Shown piece by piece: positions 1-13,985 of a stretch of 64,000 nt of DNA. The position numbers and the translations under genes are program-made. This DNA is from Lepus europaeus (lineage: Eukaryota; Chordata; Mammalia; Lagomorpha; Leporidae). The stretch spans positions 7,626,001 to 7,690,000 of the forward strand of contig NW_026909196.1 of NCBI RefSeq assembly GCF_033115175.1, in the 5' to 3' direction. The notes beneath the pieces were generated by a model, which was given only the letters and a program-made list of their open reading frames with translations, was not told where the DNA came from and searched no databases. Positions within the stretch are counted from its first letter, which is position 1. Every line of letters begins with the position of its first letter.

Positions 1-599
1 TCCAAAATCATTTGTACTGTGATTTTCTCGGTCCATTGCATACGAATTCCACAACACTTTGTCCTGATATGACTGGAAGAAAACAGAAATATGCAGTTGT
101 GTTTTGGCTAACTCAATCCGAAATATTGTGAAAGCCTCTGTGTTTGTGTTTTCTGGATATTATCGATGGACTTTATTGTTTTGAATATTTTCATCAGGAA
201 ACATTTAATTTTTTACCGTTGAAACACTAATTCATCATGGTGACACCAGCTCCACACATCTTATTTTCTAGGGAGAAAGCTGGAGGAAATGCGGCAAACA
301 AACACGATATTTCTGTTTGTATCGATGACATTTTAGGCACTTGCCTAGCGAAAAGACTTGCTTTTCTCCAAAACCATTTGTACTGTGATTTTCTTGGTTC
401 ATTGCATACGAATTCCACACCAGCTTGTCCGGATATGACTGGAGGAAAACAAATATCCAGTTGTGTTTTGGCTAACTCAATCCGAAATATTGTGAAATCC
501 TCTGTGTTTGTGTTTTGTGGATATTATCGATGGACTTTATTGTTTTGAATATTTTCATCAGGAAACATATAATTTTCTACCATTGAAACACTAGTTGAT

Positions 600-3500
600 T
601 CATCATGGGGACACTAGCTCTACACATTCGTATTTTCTAGGGAGAATGCTAGAGGAACTGGGGCAAACAAACATGATATTTCTGTTTGTATAGATTACAA
701 TTTATGCACTTGCCTAACGAAAAGACTTTGATTTTCTCTATATCCATTTTTAAGATGTTTTTCTCGGTCCATTGCATATGAATTCCAAACCACTTTGTCC
801 GAATATAACTGGATGAAAACAGAAATATCCGGTTGTGCTTTGGCTAACTCAATAACAGATGTTGCTACAGCCTCTGTGTTTTGTTTTCTGGAAATTATCA
901 ATGGACTTTATTGTTTTGAACGTTTTTTATCGGGGAGCATTTTATTTTGAGCTTAGATTCACTAATTGGTTCCACATGGAGACAGCAGCTCTACATATTT
1001 GTATTTTCTAGGGAGAAAGCTAGAGGAACTGTGGCAAACATACATGATATTTCTGTTTGTATCGATGACATTTTATGCACTTGCCTAACGAAAAGACTTT
1101 GCTTTTCTCCAAATCCATTTGTACTGTGATTTTCTCGGTCCATTGCATACGAATTCCACAGCACTTTGTCCGGATATGACTGGATGAAACCAGAAATATC
1201 CGGTTGTGTTTTGGCTAACTGAATCCGAAATATTGTGAAAGCCTCCGCTTCTGTGTTTTCTGGATATTATCGATGGACTTTATTGTTTTGAATGTTTTTA
1301 TCAGAGAACATTTAATTTTGAACCTTAGAAACACTAATTGGTTCATCATGGGGACACCAGCTCTACACATTCGTATTTTCTAGCTTGAATGCTAGAGGAA
1401 CTGCAGCAAACAAACATGATATTGCTGTTTGTATAGATGATATTTTATGCAATTGCCTAACGGAAAGACTTTGCTTTTTCCATAACCAATTTTAGGATGA
1501 TTTTCTTGATGCATTGCATACGAATTCCAAACCACTTTGTCCGGACATGACTGGATGAAAACAGAAATATCCGGTTTTATTTTGGCTAACTCAATCCCAG
1601 ATATTGCTACAGCCTCTGTGTTTGTGTTTTCCAGATATTATCCACGGACTTTATTGTTTGGGATGTTTTTTATCGGAAAACACTTTATTTTGAGCTTGGA
1701 TACAGTAATTGGTTCCACATGGAGACACCAGCTCTACATATTCGTATTTTCTAGCTAGAAAGCTAGAGGAACTGTGGCAAATAAACATGATATTTCTGTT
1801 TGTATAGATGACATTTTATGCAATTGCCTAACGGAAAGACTTTGCTTTTTCCATAACCAATTTTAGGATGATTTTCTTGATGCATTGCATACGAATTCCA
1901 AACCACTTTGTCCGGACATGACTGGATGAAAACAGAAATATCCGGTTGTGCTTTGGCTAACTCAATAACAGATGTTGCTACAGCCTCTGTGTTTATGTTT
2001 TCTGGAAATTTTCAATGGACTTTATTGTTTTGAACGTTTTTTATCGGGGAACATTTTATTTTGAGCTTAGATTCATTAATTGGTTCCACATGGAGACACC
2101 AGCGCTACATATTTGTATTTTCTAGGGAGAAAGCTAGAGAAACTTGGGTAAACACACATGATATTTCTGTTTGTATCGATGACATTTTATGCACTTGCCT
2201 AACAAAAAGACTTTGCTTATCTGCAAAACCATTTGTACTGTGATTTTCTCGGTCCATTGCATACGAATTCCACACTAGTTTCTTTGGATATGACTGGATT
2301 AAAATAGAAATATCCGGTTGAGTTTTGGCTAACTCAATCTGAAATATTGTGAAATCCTCTGTGTTTGTGTTTTGTGGATATTATCGATGGACTTTATTGT
2401 TTTGAATGTTTTTTATCAGGGAACATTTAATTTTGTGCTTGGAATCACTGATTGGTTCCTCATGGAGACACCAGCTCTACACATTCGTATTTTCTTGAGA
2501 GAAAGCTAGAGGAACTGCGAAAAACAAACATGATATTTCTGTTTGTATAGATGACATTTTATGCACTTGCCTGATGAAAAGACTTTGTTTTTCTCCAAAA
2601 TCATTTGTACTGTGATTTTCTCGGTCGATTGCATACGAATACCACACCACTTTGTCCGGATATGACTGGATGAAACCGGGAATATAGGGTTATGTTTTGG
2701 CTAACTCAATCCTAAATATTGTGAAAGCCTCTGTGTTTGTGTTTTCTGGATATTATGGACTTTATTGTTTTGAATGTTTTTTATCAGGGAATATTTAATT
2801 TTGTGCTTCAAATACCTAATTGGTTCCACATGGAGACACCAGCTCTGCACATTCGTATTTTCTAGGGAGAAAGCTAGAGGAACATTGACAAACAAACATG
2901 ATATTTCTGTTTGTATCGATGACATTTTATGCACTTGCATAAAAAAAAGACTTTGCTTTTCTCCAAAACCATTTGTACTGTGATTTTCTCGGTCCATTGC
3001 ATACGAATTCCACACCAGTTTCTTTGGATATGACTGGATTAAAATAGAAATATCCGTTTGAGTTTTGGCTAACTCAATCCTAAATATTGTGAAAGCCTCT
3101 GTGTTTGTGTTTTCTGGATATTATCGATGGACTTTATTGTTTTGAATGTTTTTTATCAGGGAACATTTAATTTTGTGCTTGGAATCACTGATTGGTTCCT
3201 CATGGAGACACCAGCTCTACACATTCGTATTACTTGGGAGAAAGCTAGAGGAACTGCGAAAAACAAACATGATATTTCTGTTTGTATAGATGACATTTTA
3301 TGCACTTGCCTAATGAAAAGACTTTGCTTTTCTCCAAAACCATTTGTACTGTGATTTTCTCCGTCCATTGCATACGAATTCCACACCGCTTTGTCCGGAT
3401 ATGACTGGATGAAACCAGAAATATCCGGTTGTGTTTTGGCTAACTGAATCCAAAATATTGTGAAAGCCTCCGCTTTTGTGTTTTCTGGATATTATCAATG

Positions 3501-3975
3501 GACTTTATTGTTTTGAATGTTTTTATCAGAGAACATTTAATTTTGAACCTTAGAAACACTAATTGGTTCATCATGGGGACACCAGCTCTACAAATTCGTA
3601 TTTTCTAACTTGAATGCTAGAGGAACTGCAGCAAACAAACATGATATTGCTGTTTGTATAGATGACATTTTATGCAATTGCCTAACGGAAAGACTTTGCT
3701 TTTTCCATAACCAATTTTAGGATGATTTTCTTGATGCATTGCATACGAATTCCAAACCACTTTGTCCGGACATGACTGGATGAAAACAGAAATATCCGGT
3801 TGTGCTTTGGCTAACTCAATCTGAAATATTGCTACAGCCTCTGTGTTTGTGTATTGCTGATATTATCCAGGGACTTTATTGTTTTGAATGTTTTTTATCG
3901 GAAAACACTTTATTTTGAGCTTGGATACAGTAATTGGTTCCACATGGAGACACCAGCTCTACATATTCGTATTTT
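600..3975 (+). repeat. Satellite block A1, repeated at about 7,565-10,940 (offset ~6,966 bp)
   Basis: The monomer subtypes in this block reappear in the same order about 6,965-6,969 bp downstream. Matching markers are the TTGAGCTTAGATTCACTAATTGG monomer (951 and 7,916), the GAGCTTGGATACAG monomers (about 1,680 and 8,650; 3,905 and 10,875) and the GTGCTTCAAATACC monomer (about 2,800 and 9,770). A short internal stretch near 1,560-1,650 differs between the copies, as if locally converted. Edges are approximate. Confidence 0.8.
3146..3516 (+). repeat. Reference satellite monomer (371 bp)
   Basis: One representative unit, counted from the ATG of GAATGTTTTTTATC to just before the same point in the next unit. 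The landmarks in order are the ATCAGGGAACATTTAATTTTG segment, the GGAGACACCAGCTCTACAC block, the CTAGAGGAAC block, the AAACAAACATGATATTTCTG block, the ATTTTATGCACTTGCC block, the EcoRI site at 3376-3381, the TCCGGATATGACTGGATG block, the near-dyad around AAATATCCGGTT, and TTTTCTGGATATTATC. 371 is not a multiple of three, so no reading frame can run on unchanged from one monomer to the next. Confidence 0.95.
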
Positions 3976-6900
3976 CTAGGGAGAAAACTAGAGGAACTGC
4001 GAAAAACAAACATGATATTTCTGTTTGTATCGATGACATTTTATGCACTTGCCTAACGAAAAGACTTTGCTTTGCTCCAAAACCATTTGTACTGTGATTT
4101 TCTCGGTCCATTGCATACGAATTCCACACCACTTTGTCCAGATATGACTGGAAGAAAACAGAAATATCCGGTTGTGTTTTGGATAACTCAATCTGAAATA
4201 TTGTGAAAGCCTCTGTGTTTGTGTTTTCTGGATATTATCGATGGACTTTATTGTTTTGAATGTTTTTTTTTTCAGGGAACATTTAATTTTGTACCGTAGA
4301 TACACTAATTGGTTCCACATGGAGACACCAGCTCTACACATTCGAATTTTCTATGGACAATCGTAGAGGAAATGCGGCAAACAAACATGATATTTCTGTT
4401 TGTTTAGATGACATTTTATGCACTTGCCTAACGAAAAGACTTTGCTTTTCTCCAAAACCATTTGTACTGTGATTTTCTCGGTCCATTGCATACGAATTCC
4501 ACACCACTTTGTCCAGATATGACTGGAAGAAAACAGAAATATCCGGTTGTGTTTTGGATAACTCAATCCGAAATATTGTGAAAGCCTCTGTGTTTGTGTT
4601 TTCTGGATATTGTCGATGGACTTTATTTTTTTGAATGTTTTTTTTTTTCAGGGAACATTTAATTTTGTACCGTAGATACACTAATTGGTTCCACATGGAG
4701 ACACCAGCTCTACACATTCGAATTTTCTATGGACAATTGTAGAGGAACTGCGGCAAACAAACATGATATTTCTGTTTGTTTAGATGACATTTTATGCACT
4801 TACCTAACGAAAAAACTTTATTTTCTCCGAAACCATTTGTACTGTGATTTTCTCGGTCCATTGCATATGAATTCCATACCAGTTTCTCCGGATATGACTG
4901 GATGAATCCAGAAATATCCGGTTTTGTTTTGGCTAACTGACTCCGAATTATTTTGAAAGCCTCTGTGTTTGTGTTTTCTGGATATTATCGATGGACTTTA
5001 TTATTTTGAATATTTTATGGGGGAAAATTTAATTTTGTACCATTGAAACACTAATTGGTTCATCATGGGGGCACCAGCTCTACATATTCGTATTATCTAT
5101 GGAGAAAGCTAGAGGAACTGCGACAAACAAACATGATATTTCTTTCTATCGATGACAGTTTATGCACTTGCCTAAGGAAAAGACTTTGCTTTTCTCCAAA
5201 ACCATATTTCCTCTGATTTTCTCGGTCCATTTCATATGAATTCTACACCAGTTTTCAGGATATGACTGGATGAAACCAGAAATATCCGGTTGTGTTTTGG
5301 CTAACCTAATCCGAAATATTGTGAAATCCTCTGTGTTTGTGTTTTCTGGATATAATCGATGGACTGTATTGTTTTGAATGTTTTTATCAGGGAACATTTA
5401 ACTTTGTACTGTTGAAACACTAATTGGTTCATCAAGTGGACTCCAGCTCTACACTTTCGTATTTTCCAGGGAGAGTACTATACGAACTGCGGTGAACAAA
5501 CTTGATATTTCTGTTTGTATAGATGACATTTTATGCACTTGCCTAACGAAAAGACTTTGCTTTTCTCCAAAACCATTTGTACTGTGATTTTCTCAGTCCA
5601 TTGCATACGAATTCCACAGCACTTTGTCCGGATATGACTGGATGTAACCAGAAATATCCGGTTGTGTTTTGGCTAACTGAATCCGAAATATTGTGAAAGC
5701 CTCCGCTTTTGTTTTTTCTGGATATTATCGATGGGCTTTATTGTTTTGAATGTTTTTATCAGAGAACATTTAATTTTGAACCGTAGAAACACTAATTGGT
5801 TCATCATTGGGACACCAGCTCTACACATTCTTATATTCTAGCTTCAATGCTAGAGGAACTGAGGCAAACAAACATGATATTGCTGTTTGTATAGATGACA
5901 TTTTATGCAATTGCCTAACGGAAAGACTTTGCTTTTTCCATAACCAATTTTAGGATGATTTTGTGAAAGACTCTGTGTTTGTTTATTCTGGATATTATCC
6001 TCGGACTTTATTGTTTTGAATGTTTTTATCAGTAAATATTTAATTTTGTACCGTTGAAACACTAATTGGTTCATCATGGGGACACCAGGTCTACACATTC
6101 GCATTTCCTAGGGAGAAAGCTAGAGGAAATGCGGAAAACAAACATGATATTTCTGTTTGTATACATGACATTTTATGCACTTGCCTAAAGAAAAGACTGC
6201 TTTTTTCCAAAACCATTTTTACTGTGATTTTCTCGGTCCCCTGCATACAAATTCCACACCAGTTTGTCCGGATATGACTGGAAGAAAACAGAAATATCCG
6301 GTTGTGCTTTGGCTAACTCAATAACAGATGTTGCTACAGCCTCTGTGTTTTTGTATTCCGGAAATTATCAATGGACTTTATTGTTTTGAACGTTTTTTAT
6401 CGGGGAACATTTTATTTTGAGCTTAGATTCATTAATTGGTTCAACATAGAGACTCCAGCACTACATATTTGTATTTTCTAGGGAGAAAGCTAGAGAAACT
6501 TGGGTAAACACACATGATATTTCTGTTTGTATCGATGACATTTTATGCACTTGCCTAATGAAAAGACTTTGCTTATCTCCAAAATCATTTGTACTGTGAT
6601 TTTCTCAGTCCATTGCATACGAATTCCACACCAGTTTACCGGATATGACTGGATTAAAATAGAAATATCCGGTTTTGTATTGGCTAACTCAATCCTAAAT
6701 ATTGCTACAGCCTCTGTGTTTGTGTATTCCTCACATTATCCACGAACTTTATAGTTTTGAATGTTTTTTTCAGGGAATATTTAATTTTGTGCTTCAAATA
6801 CCTAATTGGTTCCACATGGAGACACCAGCTCTGCACATTCGTATTTTCTAGGGAGAAAGCTAGAGGAACATTGACAAACAAACATGATATTTCTGTTTGT

Positions 6901-7564
6901 ATCGATGACATTTTATGCACTTGCAAAAAAAAAAAAGACTTTGCTTTTCTCCAAAATTATTTTTACTGTGATTTTCTCGGTCCCCTGCATACAAATTCCA
7001 CACCAGTTTGTCCGGATATGACTGGATGAAACCGGAAATATCTGGTGGTTTTTTTGGCTAACTCAATCACAGATATTGCTACAGCTCTGTGTTTGTGTTT
7101 TCCGGATATTATCAACGGACTTTAATGTTTTTTTCAAATTTTTTTTTTTTATCAGGGAACATTTAATTGAGAGCTAGATACACTAATTGGTTTCACATGG
7201 AGACACCAGCTCTACATATTTGTATTTTCTAGGGAGAAAGCTAGAGGAACTGCGGCAAACATACATGAGATTTCTGTTTCTTTCAATGAAATTTTATGCA
7301 CTTGCCTAAAGAAAAGACTTTGCTTTTCTCCAAAATCATTTGTACTGTGATTTTCTCGGTCCATTGCATACGAATTCCACACCACTTTGTCCGGATATGA
7401 CTGGACGAAACTAGAAATATCGGGTTGTTTTTTGACTACCTGAATCCAAAATATTGTGAAAGACTCTGTGTTTGTTTATTCTGGATATTATCCTCGGACT
7501 TTATTGTTTTGAATGTTTTTATCAGTAAATATTTAATTTTGTACCGTTGAAACACTAATTGGTT

Positions 7565-10500
7565 CATCATGGGGACACTAGCTCTACACATTCGTATTTT
7601 CTAGGGAGAATGCTAGAGGAACTGCGGCAAACAAACATGATATTTCTGTTTGTATAGATTACAATTTATGCACTTGCCTAACGAAAAGACTTTGATTTTC
7701 TCTATATCCATTTTTAAGATGATTTTCTCGGTCCATTGCATACGAATTCCAAACCACTTTGTCCGGATATGACTGGATGAAAACAGAAATATCCGGTTGT
7801 GCTTTGGCTAACTCAATAACAGATGTTGCTACAGCCTTTGTGTTTTTGTTTTCCGGAAATTATCAATGGACTTTATTTTTTTGAACGTTTTTTATCGGGG
7901 AACATTTTATTTTGAGCTTAGATTCACTAATTGGTTCCACATGGAGACAGCAGCTCTACATATTTGTATTTTCTAGGGAGAAAGCTAGAGGAACTGCCGC
8001 AAACAAACAAGATATTTCTGTTTGTATAGATGACATTTTATGCACTTGCCTAACGAAAAGACTTTGCTTTTCTCCAAAACCATTTGTACTGTGATTTTCT
8101 CGGTCCATTGCATACGAATTCCACAGCACTTTGTCCGGATATGACTGGATGAAACCAGAAATATCCGGTTGTGTTTTGGCTAACTGAATCCGAAATATTG
8201 TGAAAGCCTCCGCTTCTGTGTTTTCTGGATATTATCGATGGACTTTATTGTTTTGAATGTTTTTATCAGAGAACATTTAATTTTGAACCTTAGAAACACT
8301 AATTGGTTCATCATGGGGACACCAGCTCTACACATTCGTATTTTCTAGCTTGAATGCTAGAGGAACTGCAGCAAACAAACATGATATTGATGTTTGTATA
8401 GATGATATTTTATGCAATTGCCTAACGGAAAGACTTTGCTATTTCCATAACCAATTTTAGGATGATTTTCTTGATGCATTGCATACGAATTCCAAACCAC
8501 TTTGTCCGGACATGACTGGATGAAAACAGAAATATCCGGTTGTGCTTTGGCTAACTCAATCCGAAATATTGCTACAGCCTCTGTGTTTGTGTATTGCTGA
8601 TATTATCCAGGGACTTTATTGTTTTGAATGTTTTTTATCGGAAAACATTTTATTTTGAGCTTGGATACAGTAATTGGTTCCACATGGAGACACCAGCTCT
8701 ACATATTCGTATTTTCTAGGGAGAAAGCTAGAGGAACTGTGGCAAATAAACATGATATTTCTGTTTGTATAGATGACATTTTATGCAATTGCCTAACGGA
8801 AAGACTTTGCTTTTTCCATAACCAATTTTAGGATGATTTTCTTGATGCATTGCATACGAATTCCAAACCACTTTGTCCGGACATGACTGGATGAAAACAG
8901 AAATATCCGGTTGTGCTTTGGCTAACACAATAACAGATGTTGCTACAGCCTCTGTGTTTGTGTTTTCTGGAAATTTTCAATGGACTTTATTGTTTTGAAC
9001 GTTTTTTATCGGGGAACATTTTATTTTGAGCTTAGATTCATTAATCGGTTCAACATAGAGACACCAGCGCTACATATTTGTATTTTCTAGGGAGAAAGCT
9101 GGAGAAACTTGGGTAAACACACATGATATTTCTGTTTGTATAGATGACATTTTATGCACTTGCCTAACAAAAAGACTTTGCTTATCTCCAAAACCATTTG
9201 TACTGTGATTTTCTCGGTCCATTGCATACGAATTCCACACTAGTTTCTTTGGATATGACTGGATTAAAATAGAAATATCCGGTTGAGTTTTGGCTATCTC
9301 AATCTGAAATATTGTGAAATCCTCTGTGTTTGTCTTTTTTGTGGATATTATCGAGGGACTTTATTGTTTTGAATGTTTTTTATCAGGGAACATTTAATTT
9401 TGTGCTTGGAATCACTGATTGGTTCCTCATGAAGACACCAGCTCTACACATTCGTATTTTCTTGGGAGAAAGCTAGAGGAACTGCGAAAAACAAACATGA
9501 TATTTCTGTTTGTATAGATGACATTTTATGCACTTGCCTAAAGAAAAGACTTTGCTTTTCTCCAAAATCATTTGTACTGTGATTTTCTCGGTCGATTGCA
9601 TACGAATTCCACACCACTTTGTCCGGATATGACTGGATGAAACCGGGATTATAGGGTTATGTTTTGGCTAACTCAATCCTAAATATTGTGAAAGCCTCTG
9701 TGTTTGTGTTTTCTGGATATTATGGACTTTATTGTTTTGAATGTTTTTTATCAGGGAATATTTAATTTTGTGCTTCAAATACCTAATTGGTTCCACATGG
9801 AGACACCAGCTCTGCACATTCGTATTTTCTAGGGAGAAAGCTAGAGGAACATTGACAAACAAACATGATATTTCTGTTTGTATCGATGACATGTTATGCA
9901 CTTGCATAAAAAAAAAGACTTTGCTTTTCTCCAAAACCATTTGTACTGTGATTTTCTTGGTCCATTGCATACGAATTCCACACCAGTTTCTTTGGATATG
10001 ACTGGATTAAAATAGAAATATCCGTTTGAGTTTTGGCTAACTCAATCCTAAATATTGTGAAAGCCTCTGTGTTTGTGTTTTCTGGATATTATCGATGGAC
10101 TTTATTGTTTTGAATGTTTTTTATCAGGGAACATTTAATTTTGTGCTTGGAATCACTGATTGGTTCCTCATGGAGACACCAGCTCTACACATTCGTATTT
10201 TCTTGGGAGAAAGCTAGAGGAACTGCGAAAAACAAACATGATATTTCTGTTTGTATAGATGACATTTTATGCACTTGCCTAATGAAAAGACTTTGCTTTT
10301 CTCCAAAACCATTTGTACTGTGATTTTCTCGGTCCATTGCATACGAATTCCACACCGCTTTGTCCAGATATGACTGGATGAAACCAGAAATATCCGGTTG
10401 TGTTTTGGCTAACTGAATCCAAAATATTGTGAAAGCCTTCGCTTTTGTGTTTTCTGGATATTATCAATGGACTTTATTGTTTTGAATGTTTTCATCAGAG

Positions 10501-10940
10501 AACATTTAATTTTGAACCTTAGAAACACTAATTGGTTCATCATGGGGACACCAGCTCTACACATTCGTATTTTCTAACTTGAATGCTAGAGGAACTGCAG
10601 CAAACAAACATGATATTGCTGTTTGTATAGATGACATTTTATGCAATTGCCTAACGGAAAGACTTTGCTTTTTCCATAACCAATTTTAGGATGATTTTCT
10701 TGATGCATTGCATACGAATTCCAAACCACTTTGTCCGGACATGACTGGATGAAAACAGAAATATCCGGTTGTGCTTTGGCTAACTCAATCCGAAATATTG
10801 CTACAGCCTCTGTGTTTGTGTATTGCTGATATTATCCAGGGACTTTATTGTTTTGAATGTTTTTTATCGGAAAACATTTTATTTTGAGCTTGGATACAGT
10901 AATTGGTTCCACATGGAGACACCAGCTCTACATATTCGTA
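7565..10940 (+). repeat. Satellite block A2, copy of about 600-3,975
   Basis: This is the second copy of block A, offset about 6,966 bp. The offset is about 18.75 monomers and not a whole number, because a truncated monomer (junction near 5,961) lies between the copies. The end overlaps the start of block B1, so the blocks are nested. Confidence 0.78.
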
Positions 10941-13900
10941 TTTTCTAGGGAGAAAGCTAGAGGAACTGTGGCAAATAAACATGATATTTCTGTTTGTATA
11001 GATGACATTTTATGCAATTGCCTAACGGAAAGACTTTGCTTTTTCCATAACCAATTTTAGGATGATTTTCTTGATGCATTGCATACGAATTCCAAACCAC
11101 TTTGTCTGGACATGACTGGATGAAAACAGAAATATCCGGTTGTGCTTTGGCTAACTCAATAACAGATGTTGCTACAGCCTCTGTGTTTTTCTATTCCGGA
11201 AATTTTCAATGGACTTTATTGTTTTGAACGTTTTTTATCGGGGAACATTTTATTTTGAGCTTAGATTCATTAATTGGTTCAACATAGAGACACCAGCGCT
11301 ACATATTTGTATTTTCTAGGGAGAAAGCTAGAGAAACTTGGGTAAACACACATGATATTTCTGTTTGTATCGATGACATTTTATGCACTTGCCTAAAGAA
11401 AAGACTTTTCTTTTCTCCAAAATCATTTGTACTGTGATTTTCTCGGTCAATTGCATACGAATTCCACACCACTTTGTAAGCATATGACTGGATGAAACCG
11501 GGAATATCGGGTTGTCTTTTGGCTAACTCGATCCAAAATATTGTGAAAGCCTCTGTGTTTGTGTATTCCTGATATTATCCACGGACTTTAATTTTTTTGA
11601 ATGTTTTTTATCAGGGAAAATTTAATTTTGTGCCTGGAAACACTAATTGGTTCATCATGGGGACACCAGCCCTACACATTTGTATTTTCTAGTTAGAAAG
11701 ATATAGCAAATGGGGCAAACAATCATGATATTTCTTTTTGTATAGATGACATTTTATGCACTTGCAAAAAAAAAAAGACTTTGCTTTTCTCCAAAATTAT
11801 TTTTACTGTGATTTTCTCGGTCCCCTGCATACAAATTCCACACCAGTTTGTCCGGATATGACTGGATGAAACCGGAAATATCTGGTGGTTTTTTGGCTAA
11901 CTCAATCACAGATATTGCTACAGCCTCTGTGTTTGTGTTTTCCGGATATTATCAACGGGCTTTAATGTTTTTTTCAAAGTTTTTTTTTTTATCAGGGAAC
12001 ATTTAATTGAGAGCTAGATACACTAATTGGTTTCAGATGGAGACAGCAGCTCTACATATTTGTATTTTCTAGGGAGAAAGCTAGAGGAACTGCGGCAAAC
12101 ATACATGAGATTTCTGTTTCTTTCAATGAAATTTTATGCACTTGCCTAACGAAAAGACTTTGCTTTTCTCCAAAACCATTTGTACTGTGATTTTCTCGGT
12201 CCATTGCATACGAATTCCACACCAGTTTGTCAGGATATGACTGGAAGAAAACAGAAATATCCGGTTGTGTTTTGGCTAACTCAATCCGAAATATTGTGAA
12301 AGCCTCTGTGTTTGTTTTTTTCTGAATATTATCGATGGACTTTATTGTTTTGAATATTTTCATCAGGAAACATATAATTTTCTACCATTGAAACACTAGT
12401 TGATTCATCATGGGGACACTAGCTCTACACATTCGTATTTTCTAGGGAGAATGCTAGAGGAACTGGGGCAAACAAACATGATATTTCTGTTTGTATAGAT
12501 TACAATTTATGCACTTGCCTAACGAAAAGACTTTGATTTTCTCTATATCCATTTTTAAGATGATTTTCTCGGTCCATTGCATACGAATTCCAAACCACTT
12601 TGTCCGGATAAGACTGGATGAAACAGAAATATCCGGTTGTGCTTTGGCTAACTCAATAACAGATGTTGCTACAGCCTCTGTGTTTTTGTTTTCCGGAAAT
12701 TATCAATGGACTTTATTGTTTGAACGTTTTTTATCGGGGAACTTTTTATTTTGAGCTTAGATTCACTAATTGGTTCCACATGGAGACAGCAGCTCTACAT
12801 ATTTGTAATTTCTATGGAGAAAGCTAGAGGAACTGCCGCAAACAAACAAGATATTTCTGTTTGTATAGATGACATTTTATGCACTTGCCTAACGAAAAGA
12901 CTTTGCTTTTCTCCAAAACCATTTGTACTGTGATTTTCTCGGTCCATTGCATACGAATTCCACAGCACTTTGTCCGGATATGACTGGATGAAACCAGAAA
13001 TATCCGGTTGTGTTTTGGCTAACTGAATCCGAAATATTGTGAAAGCCTCCGCTTCTGTGTTTTCTGGATATCATCGATGGACTTTATTGTTTTGAATGTT
13101 TTTATCAGAGAACATTTAATTTTGAACCTTAGAAACACTAATTGGTTCATCATGGGGACACCAGCTCTACACATTCGTATTTTCTAGCTTGAATGCTAGA
13201 GGAACTGCAGCAAACAAACATGATATTGCTGTTTGTATAGATGATATTTTATGCAATTGCCTAACGGAAAGACTTTGCTTTTTCCATAACCAATTTTAGG
13301 ATGATTTTCTTGATGCATTGCATACGAATTCCAAACCACTTTGTCCGGACATGACTGGATGAAAACAGAAATATCCGGTTGTGCTTTGGCTAACTCAATC
13401 CGAAATATTGCTACAGCCTCTGTGTTTGTGTATTGCTGATATTATCCAGGGACTTTATTGTTTTGAATGTTTTTTATTGGAAAACATTTTATTTTGAGCT
13501 TGGATACAGTAATTGGTTCCACATGGAGACACCAGCTCTACATATTCATATTTTCTAGGGAGAAAGCAAAGGAACTGCGGCAAATAAACATGATATTTCT
13601 GTTTGTACAGATGACATTTTATGCAATTGCCTAACGGAAAGACTTTGCTTTTTCCATAACCAATTTTAGGATGATTTTCTTGATGCATTGCATACGAATT
13701 ACAAACCACTATGTGGACATGACTGGATGAAAACAGAAATATCCGGTTGTGCTTTGGCTAACTCAATAACAGATGTTGCTACAGCCTCTGTGTTTTTGTA
13801 TTCCGGAAATTATCAATGGACTTTATTCTTTTGAACGTTTTTTATCGGGGAACATTTTATTTTGAGCTTAGATTCATTAATTGGTTCAACATAGAGACAC

Positions 13901-13985
13901 CAGCGCTACATATTTGTATTTTCTAGGGAGAAAGCTAGAGAAACTTGGGTAAACACACATGATATTTCTGTTTGTATCGATGACA
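9570..13985 (+). repeat. Satellite block B1, repeated at about 17,935-22,350 (offset ~8,364 bp)
   Basis: About 4.4 kb (about 12 monomers) that recurs 8,362-8,365 bp downstream. Markers are the GTGCTTCAAATACC monomer (about 9,770 and 18,135), the GATATAGCAAATGGGGCAAAC monomer followed by a long A-tract (about 11,698 and 20,060) and the CATGAGATTTCTGTTTC monomer (about 12,103 and 20,468). At the right edge B1 continues with AACGAAAAGACTTTGC, while the copy switches to AACGAAGAAAATTTGC, which belongs to block C. Confidence 0.85.
10250..12640 (+). repeat. Seven-monomer unit, first copy (period ~2.61 kb)
   Basis: The series of monomers here is repeated in tandem at about 12,860-15,250, an offset of about 2,610 bp or seven monomers. 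Shared markers are TTTTGAACCTTAGAAACAC (about 10,509 and 13,120), TTTTGAGCTTGGATACAG (10,875 and 13,490), GATATAGCAAATGG (11,698 and 14,307) and CATGAGATTTCTG (12,103 and 14,714). This is a clear whole-number higher-order unit inside block B. Confidence 0.8.

Noticed and set aside
1360..1385. CENP-B box in the ATTCGTATTTTCTAGGGA motif found in most monomers
   Set aside because: It keeps TTCG and two of the later G residues but lacks the essential A and the C-G of the box (about six of nine key positions), so it is not a CENP-B site by the accepted consensus.
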